45,675 nucleotides of DNA from Streptomyces acidiscabies (GTDB lineage Bacteria; Actinomycetota; Actinomycetes; Streptomycetales; Streptomycetaceae): positions 1 to 45,675 of the forward strand of contig NZ_JAGJBY010000003.1 in the NCBI RefSeq assembly GCF_020010905.1. Direction: 5' to 3'. The notes under the pieces were generated by a model, which was given only the letters and a program-made list of their open reading frames with translations, was not told the DNA's origin and searched no databases. Shown here piece after piece: positions 29,902-37,544 of the stretch; position 1 is the stretch's first letter, and every line of letters starts with the position of its first letter. A program made the position numbers and the translations under genes.

Positions 29902-30312
29902 GTGACACCCGCCGTCGAGGAACTTGCAACGGGCGCATCAACGGGACGGTCGATGGAGTCGTGGGAGCGGGCCGCGCCCGGGGTCGAGCAGCACGCCGAG
30001 CGAGCAGCGGAGAGCGCCTGCCACCTCGCGGATCTCACCGGCCCGGGCGCCTGGAGCACGACGGCCGCCGAGGACGCCCTCGACGCGATCGACACCCTCA
30101 CCGAGGCCCTGGGCAGCGCCGACCCGGAGCTTACGCAGGTCCTCGCCGCGGTGGCGGCCGCCACCAACGACGCCCGCCGGCTTCTGGGCATCGCCGTCGA
30201 GGACCAGGAGCCGCAGCCGCCCGCCGCCGCGGCGTTCATGCCCGCCGCGCGCAGACCGCCACGGCGGCGCGGCCTCGGCCCCGGCTTCCAGGGCATCCGT
30301 ACGGCCCCCTGA
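29902..30312 (+). CDS. Hypothetical helical protein
   Basis: 136 residues if started at GTG 29902 (GGGAAG 9 nt upstream), or 119 if at ATG 29953, which lacks a ribosome site. Mostly helical and acidic (AEDALDAIDTLTEALGSADP; ELTQVLAAVAAATNDARRLL), ending in a basic Pro/Arg tail. No family recognised. Divergent from the replication-relaxation gene and followed by palindrome 6. Confidence 0.55.
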   Translation: MTPAVEELATGASTGRSMESWERAAPGVEQHAERAAESACHLADLTGPGAWSTTAAEDALDAIDTLTEALGSADPELTQVLAAVAAATNDARRLLGIAVEDQEPQPPAAAAFMPAARRPPRRRGLGPGFQGIRTAP

Positions 30313-30326
30313 GCGCCGCACACGAC

Positions 30327-30378
30327 GACGGGCCCCTATTAGACCTGTTGGGGCTAACAGGTCTTACAGGGGCCCGTC
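30327..30378 (+). repeat. Dispersed palindrome 6 with nested outer stem
   Basis: Core CCTGTT-GGGGCT-AACAGG at 30344-30361 inside a 9-bp stem (30341-30349 with 30356-30364), itself enclosed by an 11-bp stem (30327-30337 with 30368-30378). It lies between convergent genes. Confidence 0.85.
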
Positions 30379-30421
30379 TGCGGTTTCGGGAACGGGTCTG
30401 TCAGCGGGTCTGTCGGCGGGC

Positions 30422-31114
30422 CTACCGGGCGTCGGGCACGGCGACCGGGTTGTCCCCGAGCCCACCGAGCCGCTCATCCACGTTCGCCTCGGCCTGCCGC
30501 TGACGGCCGACGTGCGCCTTGTCGGCGGCCCAGCCCGTCTTCGTCTTGCACTGCTCGCCCTCGGCGGCCTCGCACTTCTCGCACGTCAGCGTCAGGACCT
30601 CGACGGCCACCGCGGCGTCCCGCTCCCGGCGCCGCCGGACGGACGCGGCCTTGGACTCCCAGCCGATGCCGATGCCGTCCATCGCCTCCGGGAACGTCGT
30701 GGTCTCGCCGCCGCCGGGACGCTTGGCGTCCTGCGCGAGCTTGAGCAGCTGCCAGACGGTCGGCACGATCGCCGGACCGCCGTACCCCGGCCGGTCGGTC
30801 CCGCGCGCGGCCACACCCCACGGGTCGTCGGAGTCGCGGAACCGGGTCGACAGCGGCACGTCGCCGTCGACGACGCGGGCCAGCAGGCCCATCCGGTCAC
30901 CGGTCTCCCGCACGGTCGAGGCGGTGGAGCGCAGCGAGTCGATGACGTCCGCGAGCTCCACCGGGGAGGCCGGCACCTCGGCGGCCCGGGCGAGCTGGCG
31001 GAGCCTGAGCTCGATGGCCGACAGCTCCGTGGCCAGTTCGTCCAGCGTGATGTTCCGGCCCGCCCTCACGGCGGAGGTGTTCGTCTCGGTGGCGGTCTCG
31101 TGGGTGTTCTTCAC
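30422..31114 (-). CDS. Hypothetical protein with phage-type zinc-binding motif
   Basis: 230 residues from GTG (first base 31114, AAGGAGA 6 nt upstream), overlapping the preceding gene by GTGA. Helical N-terminal half (LDELATELSAIELRLRQLAR). The C-terminal part has CEKCEAAEGEQCKTKTG followed by AHVGRQ. The CxxC-x5-(G)-x-x-C-x-T...H-x-x-R layout is typical of small zinc fingers found in actinophage and plasmid proteins, although here the second half reads AHVGRQ. Function unknown; a nucleic-acid-binding role is plausible. Confidence 0.6.
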   Translation of the reverse strand: MKNTHETATETNTSAVRAGRNITLDELATELSAIELRLRQLARAAEVPASPVELADVIDSLRSTASTVRETGDRMGLLARVVDGDVPLSTRFRDSDDPWGVAARGTDRPGYGGPAIVPTVWQLLKLAQDAKRPGGGETTTFPEAMDGIGIGWESKAASVRRRRERDAAVAVEVLTLTCEKCEAAEGEQCKTKTGWAADKAHVGRQRQAEANVDERLGGLGDNPVAVPDAR

Positions 31115-31659
31115 GGTCGGATCTCCTTCTCGGTGGTGGTCGTACGGGCTGCGGGGATGCCGAGGCGGACGACGGCGTCGACCTCGGCGGTGAGCCGGGC
31201 ACGGGCCCGGGCGAGTTTCTCTTCGGCCGTGCGCCGGGCGGTCCGGGTGCGGGCCAGAGCCTGTTTCTGGCGCTGCTCCCGCTCGGTGAGCGTGCGCAGC
31301 ACCTCCTCGTAGTGCGCCGTCTGCTCCGCCGCGATCTCGGCGCCCGGGCGCTGCGGGTTCCGGGGCCCGGTCCGGTCGTGCTCCCGGGTGCGCTGGTCGC
31401 GGGCGAAGGCGACCAGCTCGACGGCGACGGCCCACTTGGTCCGCTTGTGCGGCGGGCCGGTCAGCAGCGCGAGCCCCGGGAAGTCCTCCGGGTACCGGTT
31501 CTGCCAGTTGGAGACGGCGGCCGCGCTGACGCCGACGAGCCGGGCGCCGGCGGCCAGGGTGACCAACTCACCCTGGCGGCCCTGGTACTCGGGCCGGAGC
31601 CAGACCACGCCGTCGGCGCGGCCGGCCGGGGAGCCGGGGGGATCGGGTTTCTGGTGCAT
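31111..31659 (-). CDS. HTH protein with coiled-coil tail
   Basis: 182 residues; GAGGAG lies 8 nt before the ATG with first base 31659. Residues about 28-75 form a MerR/homeodomain-like HTH (LAAGARLVGVSAAAVSNWQN, then RYPEDFP and KRTKWAVAVELVAFARDQ), followed by a long Arg/Glu/Ala coiled coil (HYEEVLRTLTEREQRQKQAL). The design, a DNA-binding head and a dimerising coil, resembles KfrA-type plasmid proteins, but the match is by layout only. Co-translated with the zinc-motif gene downstream. Confidence 0.6.
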   Translation of the reverse strand: MHQKPDPPGSPAGRADGVVWLRPEYQGRQGELVTLAAGARLVGVSAAAVSNWQNRYPEDFPGLALLTGPPHKRTKWAVAVELVAFARDQRTREHDRTGPRNPQRPGAEIAAEQTAHYEEVLRTLTEREQRQKQALARTRTARRTAEEKLARARARLTAEVDAVVRLGIPAARTTTTEKEIRP

Positions 31660-31702
31660 GTGCGGGTCTCCTCGATGTGCCCGGGGCCGGGGCCGGTGGC
31701 CG

Positions 31703-31726
31703 CTGGGGGGCTTCGCCGCCCCCCAG
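31703..31726 (-). promoter_or_regulatory. Leader hairpin upstream of the HTH/coiled-coil gene
   Basis: CTGGGGGGC (31703-31711) pairs with GCCCCCCAG (31718-31726) around TTCGCC, in the untranslated leader of the 31659 gene. Confidence 0.4.
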
Positions 31727-31833
31727 GCCCCCGCTCCCCCGGCACCGTCCGGCGCGGACAGCGCTCCCGTGGTGCGGGTGCGTGCGCGCCGGACGGCACC
31801 GGGGCCGTGGCCTGTGACCTGGGCAAGTTCTAA

Positions 31834-31849
31834 ATTTCCGACCGGAAAT
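31834..31849. promoter_or_regulatory. 16-bp palindrome
   Basis: ATTTCCG-AC-CGGAAAT, AT-rich against its surroundings, between the stop at 31859 and the leader of the 31659 gene. Probable operator or core promoter region. Confidence 0.45.
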
Positions 31850-31858
31850 GAGGCGGGA

Positions 31859-32071
31859 TCAGTCCGTGTCGGGGTCGGTGCATCCGGTGTCGAGCTGGAG
31901 GTAGGCACGCTGGCCGCCGTCGTACTCCCGGGCGGTCGTGGTGCGGAACTCGCGCTCCAGGACGTCGAGGACGGCCGTGACGGTCGCCTCGTCGCCGCAG
32001 ATCCGTACGTCCGCGATCCCGGGCAGGTACGTGCGCGGGGCCCGCTCACGGCGGGGTGTCCGGGCGGCCAT
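31859..32071 (-). CDS. Small hypothetical protein
   Basis: 70 residues; its ATG overlaps the stop of the preceding gene (TGATG). Basic N-terminus (MAARTPRRERAPRTYLPG), then a compact beta-alpha-beta pattern (IADVRICGDEATVTAVLDVL; YLQLDTGC). The small fold resembles ferredoxin-like or ACT-like half-domains, but no family was recognised. Translationally coupled to the 349-residue protein upstream. Confidence 0.6.
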   Translation of the reverse strand: MAARTPRRERAPRTYLPGIADVRICGDEATVTAVLDVLEREFRTTTAREYDGGQRAYLQLDTGCTDPDTD

Positions 32072-33120
32072 CAGACGAACGCCACGCGCGCGACGACGGC
32101 CAGGAGCTCGCCCGCGTCGCCCGCGGCCTCCATCGCCCCGGGTGCCTCGGGTTCGGCGACCGGGCCGATGACCAGCATGTGCTGGACGCGGTCGAGGAGG
32201 TCCCACCATTCGGCGGGCACGCTCACGGACTCGGCGGCCCGCCACAGCTCGATGTCGTCCTTGCCGTCCGCGTCGACGTGGACCAGGCCCTGCAGGGAGC
32301 GGTCGGAGATCCGGGCGCGTACCCGCCAGCGCGGGTCCATGTCCGGCATCCCGTGCAGCCCCCAGTGCTCCCAGTCGGTGCGGGCCTCCAGGTCCTCGAT
32401 CCCGGCGGCCTCCTCCTCCGGGTACATCAGGAGCATCGGCATGGCCTGGCCTTCGGGGGTGGACGTCTGCATGAGCATCACGCCGTAGGCCGGGGCGAGA
32501 GCGTAGGTGTCGACGTCGTCGCCCAGGTCGAGGTCGTCGAGCGTGACCACCTTGATCCCGGCCTCGCGGAAGGCGTCCATCGGGTCGGCCGGACGCTGCC
32601 TCGGCGGCGCCGCCGTCAGCTTGTCGACGAGGTCGGCGGGCAGCGGGGTGCCCATCGCCCAGTGGTCGAGCGCGTCCTCCAGGAGGTCGGAGGCGGCCGC
32701 GTCGTCCATCGCCTCGACGGCGGCCAGGGCCGCGCCCCCGTCGTCCCCGGCGTTCGCCGCCCGGGCCAGCGGCGCCCACGACCGGGAGGAGTCCGAGGCG
32801 AACGCGCCGGGCCCGATGCCCGCGAGCTCCCCGTAGACGGCCCCCGCGAGCGCGGCCAGCGTCGGCCGGTGTTCGGTGCGGAGTTTCTCCGCCAGCGACC
32901 TCTGGCAGGGCTTGCAGGCCGTGCGGCACGCGGCCACCAGGCGCGCGGCGAGTTCGGTGTCGAGTTCCCGGCCGGCGGCGTACGGGAGTTCCCCGAGGGC
33001 GGCCATGTCCGGCAGCGGCGTGTGCGTGTGGAGAGTTCCGGCGGCCGCCGATGCGTGCGAGGCCCCGGTGCGCTGCGCCTTCTTCTTGGCGCGCGACTTC
33101 TTCCCGTGATTCTTGACCAC
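32071..33120 (-). CDS. Hypothetical protein of a Streptomyces plasmid family
   Basis: 349 residues. The start is the GTG with first base 33120, with GGAG 6 nt upstream; it gives a VVKNHGKKSRAKKKAQ N-terminus, which I recall from proteins on other Streptomyces plasmids. A longer reading from 33159 lacks a ribosome site. A conserved-looking Cys-rich helix CRTACKPCQRSLAEKL follows near residue 65, then acidic alpha/beta stretches (DDLDLGDDVDTYALAPAYGV; AMPMLLMYPEEEAAGIEDLE) and W-rich motifs (DWEHWGLHG). No known function. Confidence 0.65.
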   Translation of the reverse strand: MVKNHGKKSRAKKKAQRTGASHASAAAGTLHTHTPLPDMAALGELPYAAGRELDTELAARLVAACRTACKPCQRSLAEKLRTEHRPTLAALAGAVYGELAGIGPGAFASDSSRSWAPLARAANAGDDGGAALAAVEAMDDAAASDLLEDALDHWAMGTPLPADLVDKLTAAPPRQRPADPMDAFREAGIKVVTLDDLDLGDDVDTYALAPAYGVMLMQTSTPEGQAMPMLLMYPEEEAAGIEDLEARTDWEHWGLHGMPDMDPRWRVRARISDRSLQGLVHVDADGKDDIELWRAAESVSVPAEWWDLLDRVQHMLVIGPVAEPEAPGAMEAAGDAGELLAVVARVAFV

Positions 33121-33718
33121 AGCGGTCTCCGTCTCGTGGAGCGTGCAGCGGTTACCCATGACCCGATGCGCGCTCCGAGAAGGACTCGGCTGCGGGCATA
33201 CGGAAGTGGTGGTTCGTGAAGGCGAACTCGGTTGGTGCTCCGCACTGATGCGCTGGGATCCCGATTACTCGAGGTCCTGGCACCTCCGCCTCAGATGGCT
33301 CCCAGTCATGGGCTGAGGCTTGGCTTGGGCCCGTGCGAGGGCCGTGCACAGCACGGTACCGAACGCCACCGACAGCGGGGCGCGGAACGCGCGAGATCCG
33401 CCCGAAAGAGGACGGCCGGGAAACCCCGGAGTTCGCCGGCGGACAACTCCCGGCGCCCGCCCAGGGTGTAAAGCCACCTGTACACCAGGGTGTGACAGGC
33501 GCTGTCCCGCACACCCGCTCCGACCTGCGCGTCCTGCCCCCCAGAGATGTGCCCACCCACTCCCCTCGTCCCTCAGAGAGTGGGTGGGCACATTTCAGTT
33601 GGTCAGGAGGTCGGAGCGGGTGTGCGGGACAGCGTGAAAGTACGGGGAGAAGGCAGCAGATAACAGATTTGGACAGATTCGGGGCGGGTGAGGCTGGTGT
33701 GACGGGGGATCGGGAGTT
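33121..33718. other. Non-coding region with nested inverted repeat
   Basis: About 600 bp without a credible gene. Its main feature is the nested inverted repeat at 33500-33634. CCTGTACACC...GGTGTGACAGG at about 33476-33499 forms a smaller imperfect palindrome beside it. Nothing tRNA-like was seen. Confidence 0.6.
33500..33634. repeat. 135-bp nested inverted repeat
   Basis: The outer arms are 27 bp and perfect (33500-33526 and 33608-33634). Within the 81-bp centre is a second perfect 16-bp inverted repeat (33547-33562 and 33578-33593) with a 15-nt loop. Candidate roles are a single-strand or replication origin, a MITE-like insertion, or a strong bidirectional terminator for the minus-strand gene ending at 33719. 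Confidence 0.9.
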
Positions 33719-34354
33719 TCAGGTCGAGGAGTACGGGGCGGGGGCAGGGAGTTCGGCGGGCGGGTTGTCGGCGGCGGTCTGGGCGAGGACGGCTTGCAGG
33801 CGCTCGGAGAGGCCGGCGAGTTTGTCGGACTCGGCGTGGTCACGTTCGCGGCGGGTTTCCTCGGCGTCGAACTCGGCGAGCTGTTCGTCCCAGCTCTTGG
33901 CGTGGGGTCCGTAGTGCTCCGGGAAGACCCGGGCCAGCCACCAGGCCGACGCCCGCCAGTCGGGCCGGAGGTAGCGCACCTGGCGCTCCTCGACGTCCAG
34001 ACCGGTGACGGGGTCGGTGTAGGTGCGCACGCGTTCCTCCAGGACCAGGCTCCCGGCACCGGCCTGCAGGACCCGGGCGAGCGCCTGTGTGGCCATCTGT
34101 GCCCGGGCACGTTCCACCCGCCGGTGAAGGTCCAGGTACGGCTCGTCGCGCGGGTCGACGGGTATCCCGTCCTCGTGGGCCTCGGCGGCGTCGCGGCCGC
34201 GGGCGATCCACCGGGCGAGGGTGGCGCGGGAAACCCCGGCGGCTTCGGCGGCGAGGGAGGTGGCGGCCCCGACGGCGGAGGCTTTGACGATGGCGTCGAC
34301 GCGGTCCGGGGACAGCAGGGAGGGGCGGCCCGGGCGGCGCTGGTGCGTTCTCAT
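33719..34354 (-). CDS. HTH protein resembling phage small terminase subunits
   Basis: 211 residues. ATG (first base 34354) without a ribosome site; TACGGT ends 8 nt upstream, so probably leaderless. N-terminal HTH (SLAAEAAGVSRATLARWIAR) is followed by a helical region with HRRVERARAQMATQALARVL and the motif DWRASAWWLARVFPEHYG, which closely matches the W-x-A-A-x-W-W-L-E-R-x-x-P-x-x-Y-G ending of small terminase-like HTH proteins. A coiled tail follows. No large terminase or capsid gene exists here, so it is more likely a plasmid DNA-binding protein than a packaging factor. Confidence 0.7.
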   Translation of the reverse strand: MRTHQRRPGRPSLLSPDRVDAIVKASAVGAATSLAAEAAGVSRATLARWIARGRDAAEAHEDGIPVDPRDEPYLDLHRRVERARAQMATQALARVLQAGAGSLVLEERVRTYTDPVTGLDVEERQVRYLRPDWRASAWWLARVFPEHYGPHAKSWDEQLAEFDAEETRRERDHAESDKLAGLSERLQAVLAQTAADNPPAELPAPAPYSST

Positions 34355-34368
34355 GCGGGCGGACCGTA
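34355..34368 (-). promoter_or_regulatory. TACGGT -10 box of a leaderless gene
   Basis: On the minus strand TACGGT (34368-34363), 8 nt, ATG at 34354. Confidence 0.45.
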
Positions 34369-34452
34369 CGGGCCCCGGCCGCTACCGTCGCGGCCTTATC
34401 GCGCGTTGTGCGACAGACCCACGCGCGCGGGCGCGTGGTCTCACCAGCGGGG

Positions 34453-34506
34453 GTTCGACCTGTTGGCCCCAACAGGTCTAGATCCATTAGGCCCAACGGG
34501 TCGAAC
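34453..34506 (+). repeat. Dispersed palindromes 7 and 8 in tandem upstream of parA
   Basis: Copy 7, CCTGTT-GGCCCC-AACAGG at 34459-34476 (8-bp arms with GA/TC); copy 8, TCCATT-AGGCCC-AACGGG at 34483-34500, 24 bp from copy 7. An outer 8-bp pair (34453-34460 with 34499-34506) encloses both. It is the only site of the family lying in an upstream region between divergent genes. Confidence 0.85.
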
Positions 34507-34578
34507 GTCGTCTGTCCTGCGGTTTCCTCGTTGGAAGGACGATCGGGGCGGGGGGCCGGTCGCGGCGGCCACAGGCGA

Positions 34579-34590
34579 TACGGTCGGGGC
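34579..34590 (+). promoter_or_regulatory. TACGGT -10 box of the parA leader
   Basis: TACGGT-CGGGGC-GTG; transcription would start at or next to the GTG at 34591. Confidence 0.5.
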
Positions 34591-34626
34591 GTGAACCGTA
34601 CGGGAGCGCCGGGAGCCGGCCGATGA
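34591..34626 (+). CDS. 11-codon leader peptide upstream of parA
   Basis: GTG start 6 nt after TACGGT, encoding VNRTGAPGAGR and ending in TGA at 34624-34626. The stop overlaps the GAGGAG ribosome site of parA (34625-34630), so a terminating ribosome would sit on it. Suggests translational coupling or attenuation; whether it is translated is inferred. Confidence 0.4.
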   Translation: MNRTGAPGAGR

Positions 34627-34636
34627 GGAGCGCCAC

Positions 34637-35623
34637 ATGTCCATGACCGTCCTGGGCCCGCTGCCCGAGAGTGCCGACCGCCTGGACGTGGTCAGGGAGT
34701 GGCGCATCGACGACCTGATCGACGTGCTGGGCTGCGAGAAGGAAGTCGTCGAGGCCGCTCTCGCCAAGCTCGACTACAGCCGTGACCTGCGCGCCCAACT
34801 GTTCGTGCCGCCGGAGCTGACCGTCCCCGCGACCTTCACCGGCGGGCACCGCACGTACGTGTGCGTGAACCAGAAGGGCGGCGCGGGCAAGACGACGACC
34901 GCCGTCGAGCTGGCCGCCGCGTGGGTGGCCATGGGCTACACGGTCCGCGTCATCGACGCCGACCCGCAGGAAGCCTCCCTGTCCGGCGAGTGGCTGCTGC
35001 CCAACTTCGAGGGCATCGCCGCGAAGGACCGCCACACCCTGACCGACGTCCTCTTTGACCGGCAGCCGCTGGACGAGGCGACGTACGAGACGTCCGTCCA
35101 GGGCCTCTACATCGTTCCCAGCGGTGACGAGCTGGCCACCGCCGAGTACGACCCGCGGGCCGCGCGGGACGGCAGCCTGCGCACCGCGATCCGCAAGTCC
35201 AAGGCGCCGGTGGACATCACGATCATCGACGCGCCGCCCGCCCTGGGGAAGCTGTCGATCAACGGCCTGATCGCCGCCGACCAGGTCATCGTGCCGCTCA
35301 AGGTCGGCGCGCTGGACCGCAAGGCGCTCGTGGACCTGCACAAGACGATCCGCCGGGTCCAGGACGACGAGAACCCGGAGCTGGTGGTGGCGGCCGCGGT
35401 GATGACGTCGTGGGACAAGAGCAACTACGCCGGTCTCGTCGGGGCCGCGCTGCGCCGCGACTTCCCTGAGGCGATCATCGCCCCGGCCCGCCGCAACGTT
35501 CAGGTCGCCGCAGCCGCCGACTTCGGTCTGCCGGTGCGCGCCCTGCACCCCCGGGCCACGACGACCGGCGACTACGACCAGCTCGCCCGTCTCCTCCTGC
35601 CCGTGAAGGGAGCAGCAGCATGA
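34637..35623 (+). CDS. parA: ParA-type partition ATPase
   Basis: 328 residues; GAGGAG lies 6 nt before the ATG. ParA ATPases bind the nucleoid and move plasmid copies apart together with a centromere-binding partner. The deviant Walker A is KGGAGKTT at 80-87; Walker A' is VRVIDADPQEASLS; Walker B is ITIIDAPPALG. The N-terminal 70 residues (WRIDDLIDVLGCEKEVVEAA) form an extra helical, possibly DNA-binding domain, as in type Ia ParA proteins that repress their own operon. It overlaps the downstream partner gene by ATGA. Two dispersed palindromes lie upstream and one follows the partner gene. Confidence 0.9.
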   Translation: MSMTVLGPLPESADRLDVVREWRIDDLIDVLGCEKEVVEAALAKLDYSRDLRAQLFVPPELTVPATFTGGHRTYVCVNQKGGAGKTTTAVELAAAWVAMGYTVRVIDADPQEASLSGEWLLPNFEGIAAKDRHTLTDVLFDRQPLDEATYETSVQGLYIVPSGDELATAEYDPRAARDGSLRTAIRKSKAPVDITIIDAPPALGKLSINGLIAADQVIVPLKVGALDRKALVDLHKTIRRVQDDENPELVVAAAVMTSWDKSNYAGLVGAALRRDFPEAIIAPARRNVQVAAAADFGLPVRALHPRATTTGDYDQLARLLLPVKGAAA

Positions 35624-35973
35624 GCCCGAAGCCCTTCGGTGACAAGGACGCCGATTCGAGCGGAGGCGGGGCCGGCGGCCGGACGACCGGCGGCAGCAGC
35701 ATCCTCGGCAAGCTGATCGGCGGCCAGCAGGTGCCCGGCGGGAAGTCGAAGGTGCCCGCGTACGTGACCAACGATCTGCTGGAGCGGCTGCGCGACACGG
35801 TCGTCGCCCTGCAGCGCAACCCGGACGTGGAGATCCCGCCGGTCTCCCTGTCCGCGTTCGTCGAGGCCGCCATCGCACTGGCCGTCGAGGAGGCGGAGGA
35901 GCAGCACAACGGCGGCCGCCGGTTCCCGTCCCGGCCGAACGCCAAGCTCAAGACTGGCCCGCCGGTCGGCTGA
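35620..35973 (+). CDS. Small ParB-like centromere-binding protein candidate
   Basis: 117 residues. ATGA overlap with parA, the usual position of the partition partner. The N-terminal 40 residues are Gly/Ser-rich and flexible, as in small ParB proteins whose tail stimulates the ATPase. The folded part (VPAYVTNDLLERLRDTVVAL, then PPVSLSAFVEAAIALAVEEA) has the beta strand-helix-helix plan of ribbon-helix-helix DNA-binding proteins. It is not a classical ParB with a CTPase domain. Its binding site is unknown; the dispersed 18-bp palindromes are the leading candidates. Confidence 0.7.
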   Translation: MSPKPFGDKDADSSGGGAGGRTTGGSSILGKLIGGQQVPGGKSKVPAYVTNDLLERLRDTVVALQRNPDVEIPPVSLSAFVEAAIALAVEEAEEQHNGGRRFPSRPNAKLKTGPPVG

Positions 35974-35984
35974 CTCGCGATCCC

Positions 35985-36014
35985 AGGGCCTCGCCGGGCG
36001 ACCGGCGGGGCCCT
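35985..36014 (+). terminator. Terminator hairpin after the partition genes
   Basis: A 13-bp stem with one G-T wobble (35985-35997 with 36002-36014), tetraloop GCGA, 11 nt after the stop at 35973. Confidence 0.65.
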
Positions 36015-36041
36015 TCGCTTTGCACGTCAGGGACGGTTGGG

Positions 36042-36059
36042 TCTGTTGGTCCTAATGGG
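36042..36059 (+). repeat. Dispersed palindrome 9
   Basis: TCTGTT-GGTCCT-AATGGG, with imperfect arms. It lies after the parAB terminator, so a separate terminator here would be redundant. Confidence 0.7.
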
Positions 36060-36100
36060 TCTAATTCCTCGTTCGGTCCGTGCGGCTGTCCGGACGTGGC

Positions 36101-36113
36101 TACCGTGCGATCC
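36101..36113 (+). promoter_or_regulatory. TACCGT -10 box of a leaderless gene
   Basis: TACCGT (36101-36106) and 7 nt to the GTG at 36114. Confidence 0.45.
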
Positions 36114-37385
36114 GTGAAGAACAAGTCCGTCGACGTCCTGGACGAAGTGCCCGAGCTCCAGGAGGCGGTCGAGTCCGCCTGCCAGGCCGCCCCGTCCGAG
36201 GCCCGCGAGCGGCAGATCCGCGCCCACGCCCGGGAGCTGGTCCGCGCCCTCAAGCACCCCGACCACCCGCTCGACGTCGACGCGGACCTGGCGGACGTCT
36301 TCGAGCGGGACGCGCTCAAGGCGTACGAACGCCTCGCGCTCGTCGGCGAGCTGCGCGACCGGGGCGCCAAGCGGCCTACCTCCGAGGCCACGGCGAACGT
36401 CCGCTCCGGGGTGATGGCGCTGCTGCAGCGCGAACTCGGCCTGGAGGTCGTCCACCTGCGCCCGCAGGAGGAGCAGCCCCGCAAGGAGCCGGTCGACGTC
36501 CACCGCCGCGAGCGGATGCGCACCAGCCTGCAGACCGTGGCCGACTACATCGGGCGGCGCACCCACTGGACCGCCGAGGGCGGTCTGCTGACCCGGGGGT
36601 TCCCCCGCTGGGTGCGGATGCTGGCGATGTCCTCGGTCACCCTGGACACCGGCTCCCGGGTCGGTGAGCTGTGCGCGCTTCGTCTGGAGGACCTCTCCCC
36701 CGCGCTGGAGGAGGTCCGCATCGTGCGCCGGCCGCAGAACGCCCGCCCCGACGACCCGGTCTCCGTCGAGGTCTACCCGCTGCGCCGCGCGACCCGGGCC
36801 GCCCTCATCCGCTGGTTCCTCGTGCGCCGCCTGCTGATGGTCGACGTCACCGGCAGCGCCGACGCCGTATGGGTGTCCGTGCGCGGCAACCACTCCGGCG
36901 AGGTCGAGGAGGAGAGCGGCCCGCAGCACCGGCCCGCCGGCACCACCCTGCAGCCGCGCGGCGCCCAGCGCGCCTACACCGCGGCGGTCGCCAAGGTGAA
37001 CGCCGAACTCGGCGGCACCGAGGGCTGGAGCCCGCTCCCGGAGCGGATGGAGCAGCTGCGCCGCGGCGTCGCCGCCCCCGAGCTCCACCTCGTGCCGCCC
37101 CGCCCGGACGCCGAGAAGGCCGCCGAACTCATGGACCGGCTGGAGAAGGCCGGCCGCCAGCTCGCAGCCCTGCCCGACGCCAAGGCCACCGCGACGACCG
37201 GCCGCGCCGCCCGCGATGAGGCCCGGCACGTTCTGCGCGAGGCGTGGCGGCTCGGCATCGAGCACCAGGTGCAGCTCGACGTCCTGGCCGACTCCGGCCT
37301 GCTCGCCTACGACACCCCGCGCGCCGGATGGGAGCCCGAACTGCTGCGGGCCCTGGACCGTGCCGCCCGCCTCGCCCCGCTGTAG
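36114..37385 (+). CDS. Degenerate tyrosine-recombinase-like protein
   Basis: 423 residues from GTG 36114; GTGs at 36096 and 36105 are in frame, but the TACCGT box favours 36114. Residues 10-120 are helical. Then MLAMSSVTLDTGSRVGELCALRLEDL, which matches box I of tyrosine recombinases including its catalytic arginine (R in GSRVGEL), and TRAALIRWFLVRRLLM with VWVSVRGN, as in integrases. The box II H-x-x-R and the nucleophile tyrosine are not found; the C-terminal 150 residues are instead charged helices (AEKAAELMDRLEKAGRQLAA). It may bind DNA without cutting it. It stands in line after the partition genes. Confidence 0.6.
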   Translation: MKNKSVDVLDEVPELQEAVESACQAAPSEARERQIRAHARELVRALKHPDHPLDVDADLADVFERDALKAYERLALVGELRDRGAKRPTSEATANVRSGVMALLQRELGLEVVHLRPQEEQPRKEPVDVHRRERMRTSLQTVADYIGRRTHWTAEGGLLTRGFPRWVRMLAMSSVTLDTGSRVGELCALRLEDLSPALEEVRIVRRPQNARPDDPVSVEVYPLRRATRAALIRWFLVRRLLMVDVTGSADAVWVSVRGNHSGEVEEESGPQHRPAGTTLQPRGAQRAYTAAVAKVNAELGGTEGWSPLPERMEQLRRGVAAPELHLVPPRPDAEKAAELMDRLEKAGRQLAALPDAKATATTGRAARDEARHVLREAWRLGIEHQVQLDVLADSGLLAYDTPRAGWEPELLRALDRAARLAPL

Positions 37386-37406
37386 ACCCGTTGGGTCCAA
37401 CAGGTC
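37385..37406 (+). repeat. Dispersed palindrome 10
   Basis: Core CCCGTT-GGGTCC-AACAGG (37387-37404), extended by GA/TC. It overlaps the last base of the stop codon before it. Confidence 0.8.
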
Positions 37407-37412
37407 CAACCC

Positions 37413-37441
37413 GGCCCCGCTCCGCTTCGGCAAGCGGGGCC
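37413..37441 (+). terminator. Terminator hairpin
   Basis: GGCCCCGCT (37413-37421) pairs with AGCGGGGCC (37433-37441); it follows palindrome 10 directly. Confidence 0.6.
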
Positions 37442-37544
37442 TTCGCATGTCCGGGCCGCCGCGCGGCCGGAACGTGCCGCACCTGTCCGTGGCGAAGTCC
37501 ACCATGGGCCGGTACCACCCGCCGACCGCAGGAGAACCGCGTCC

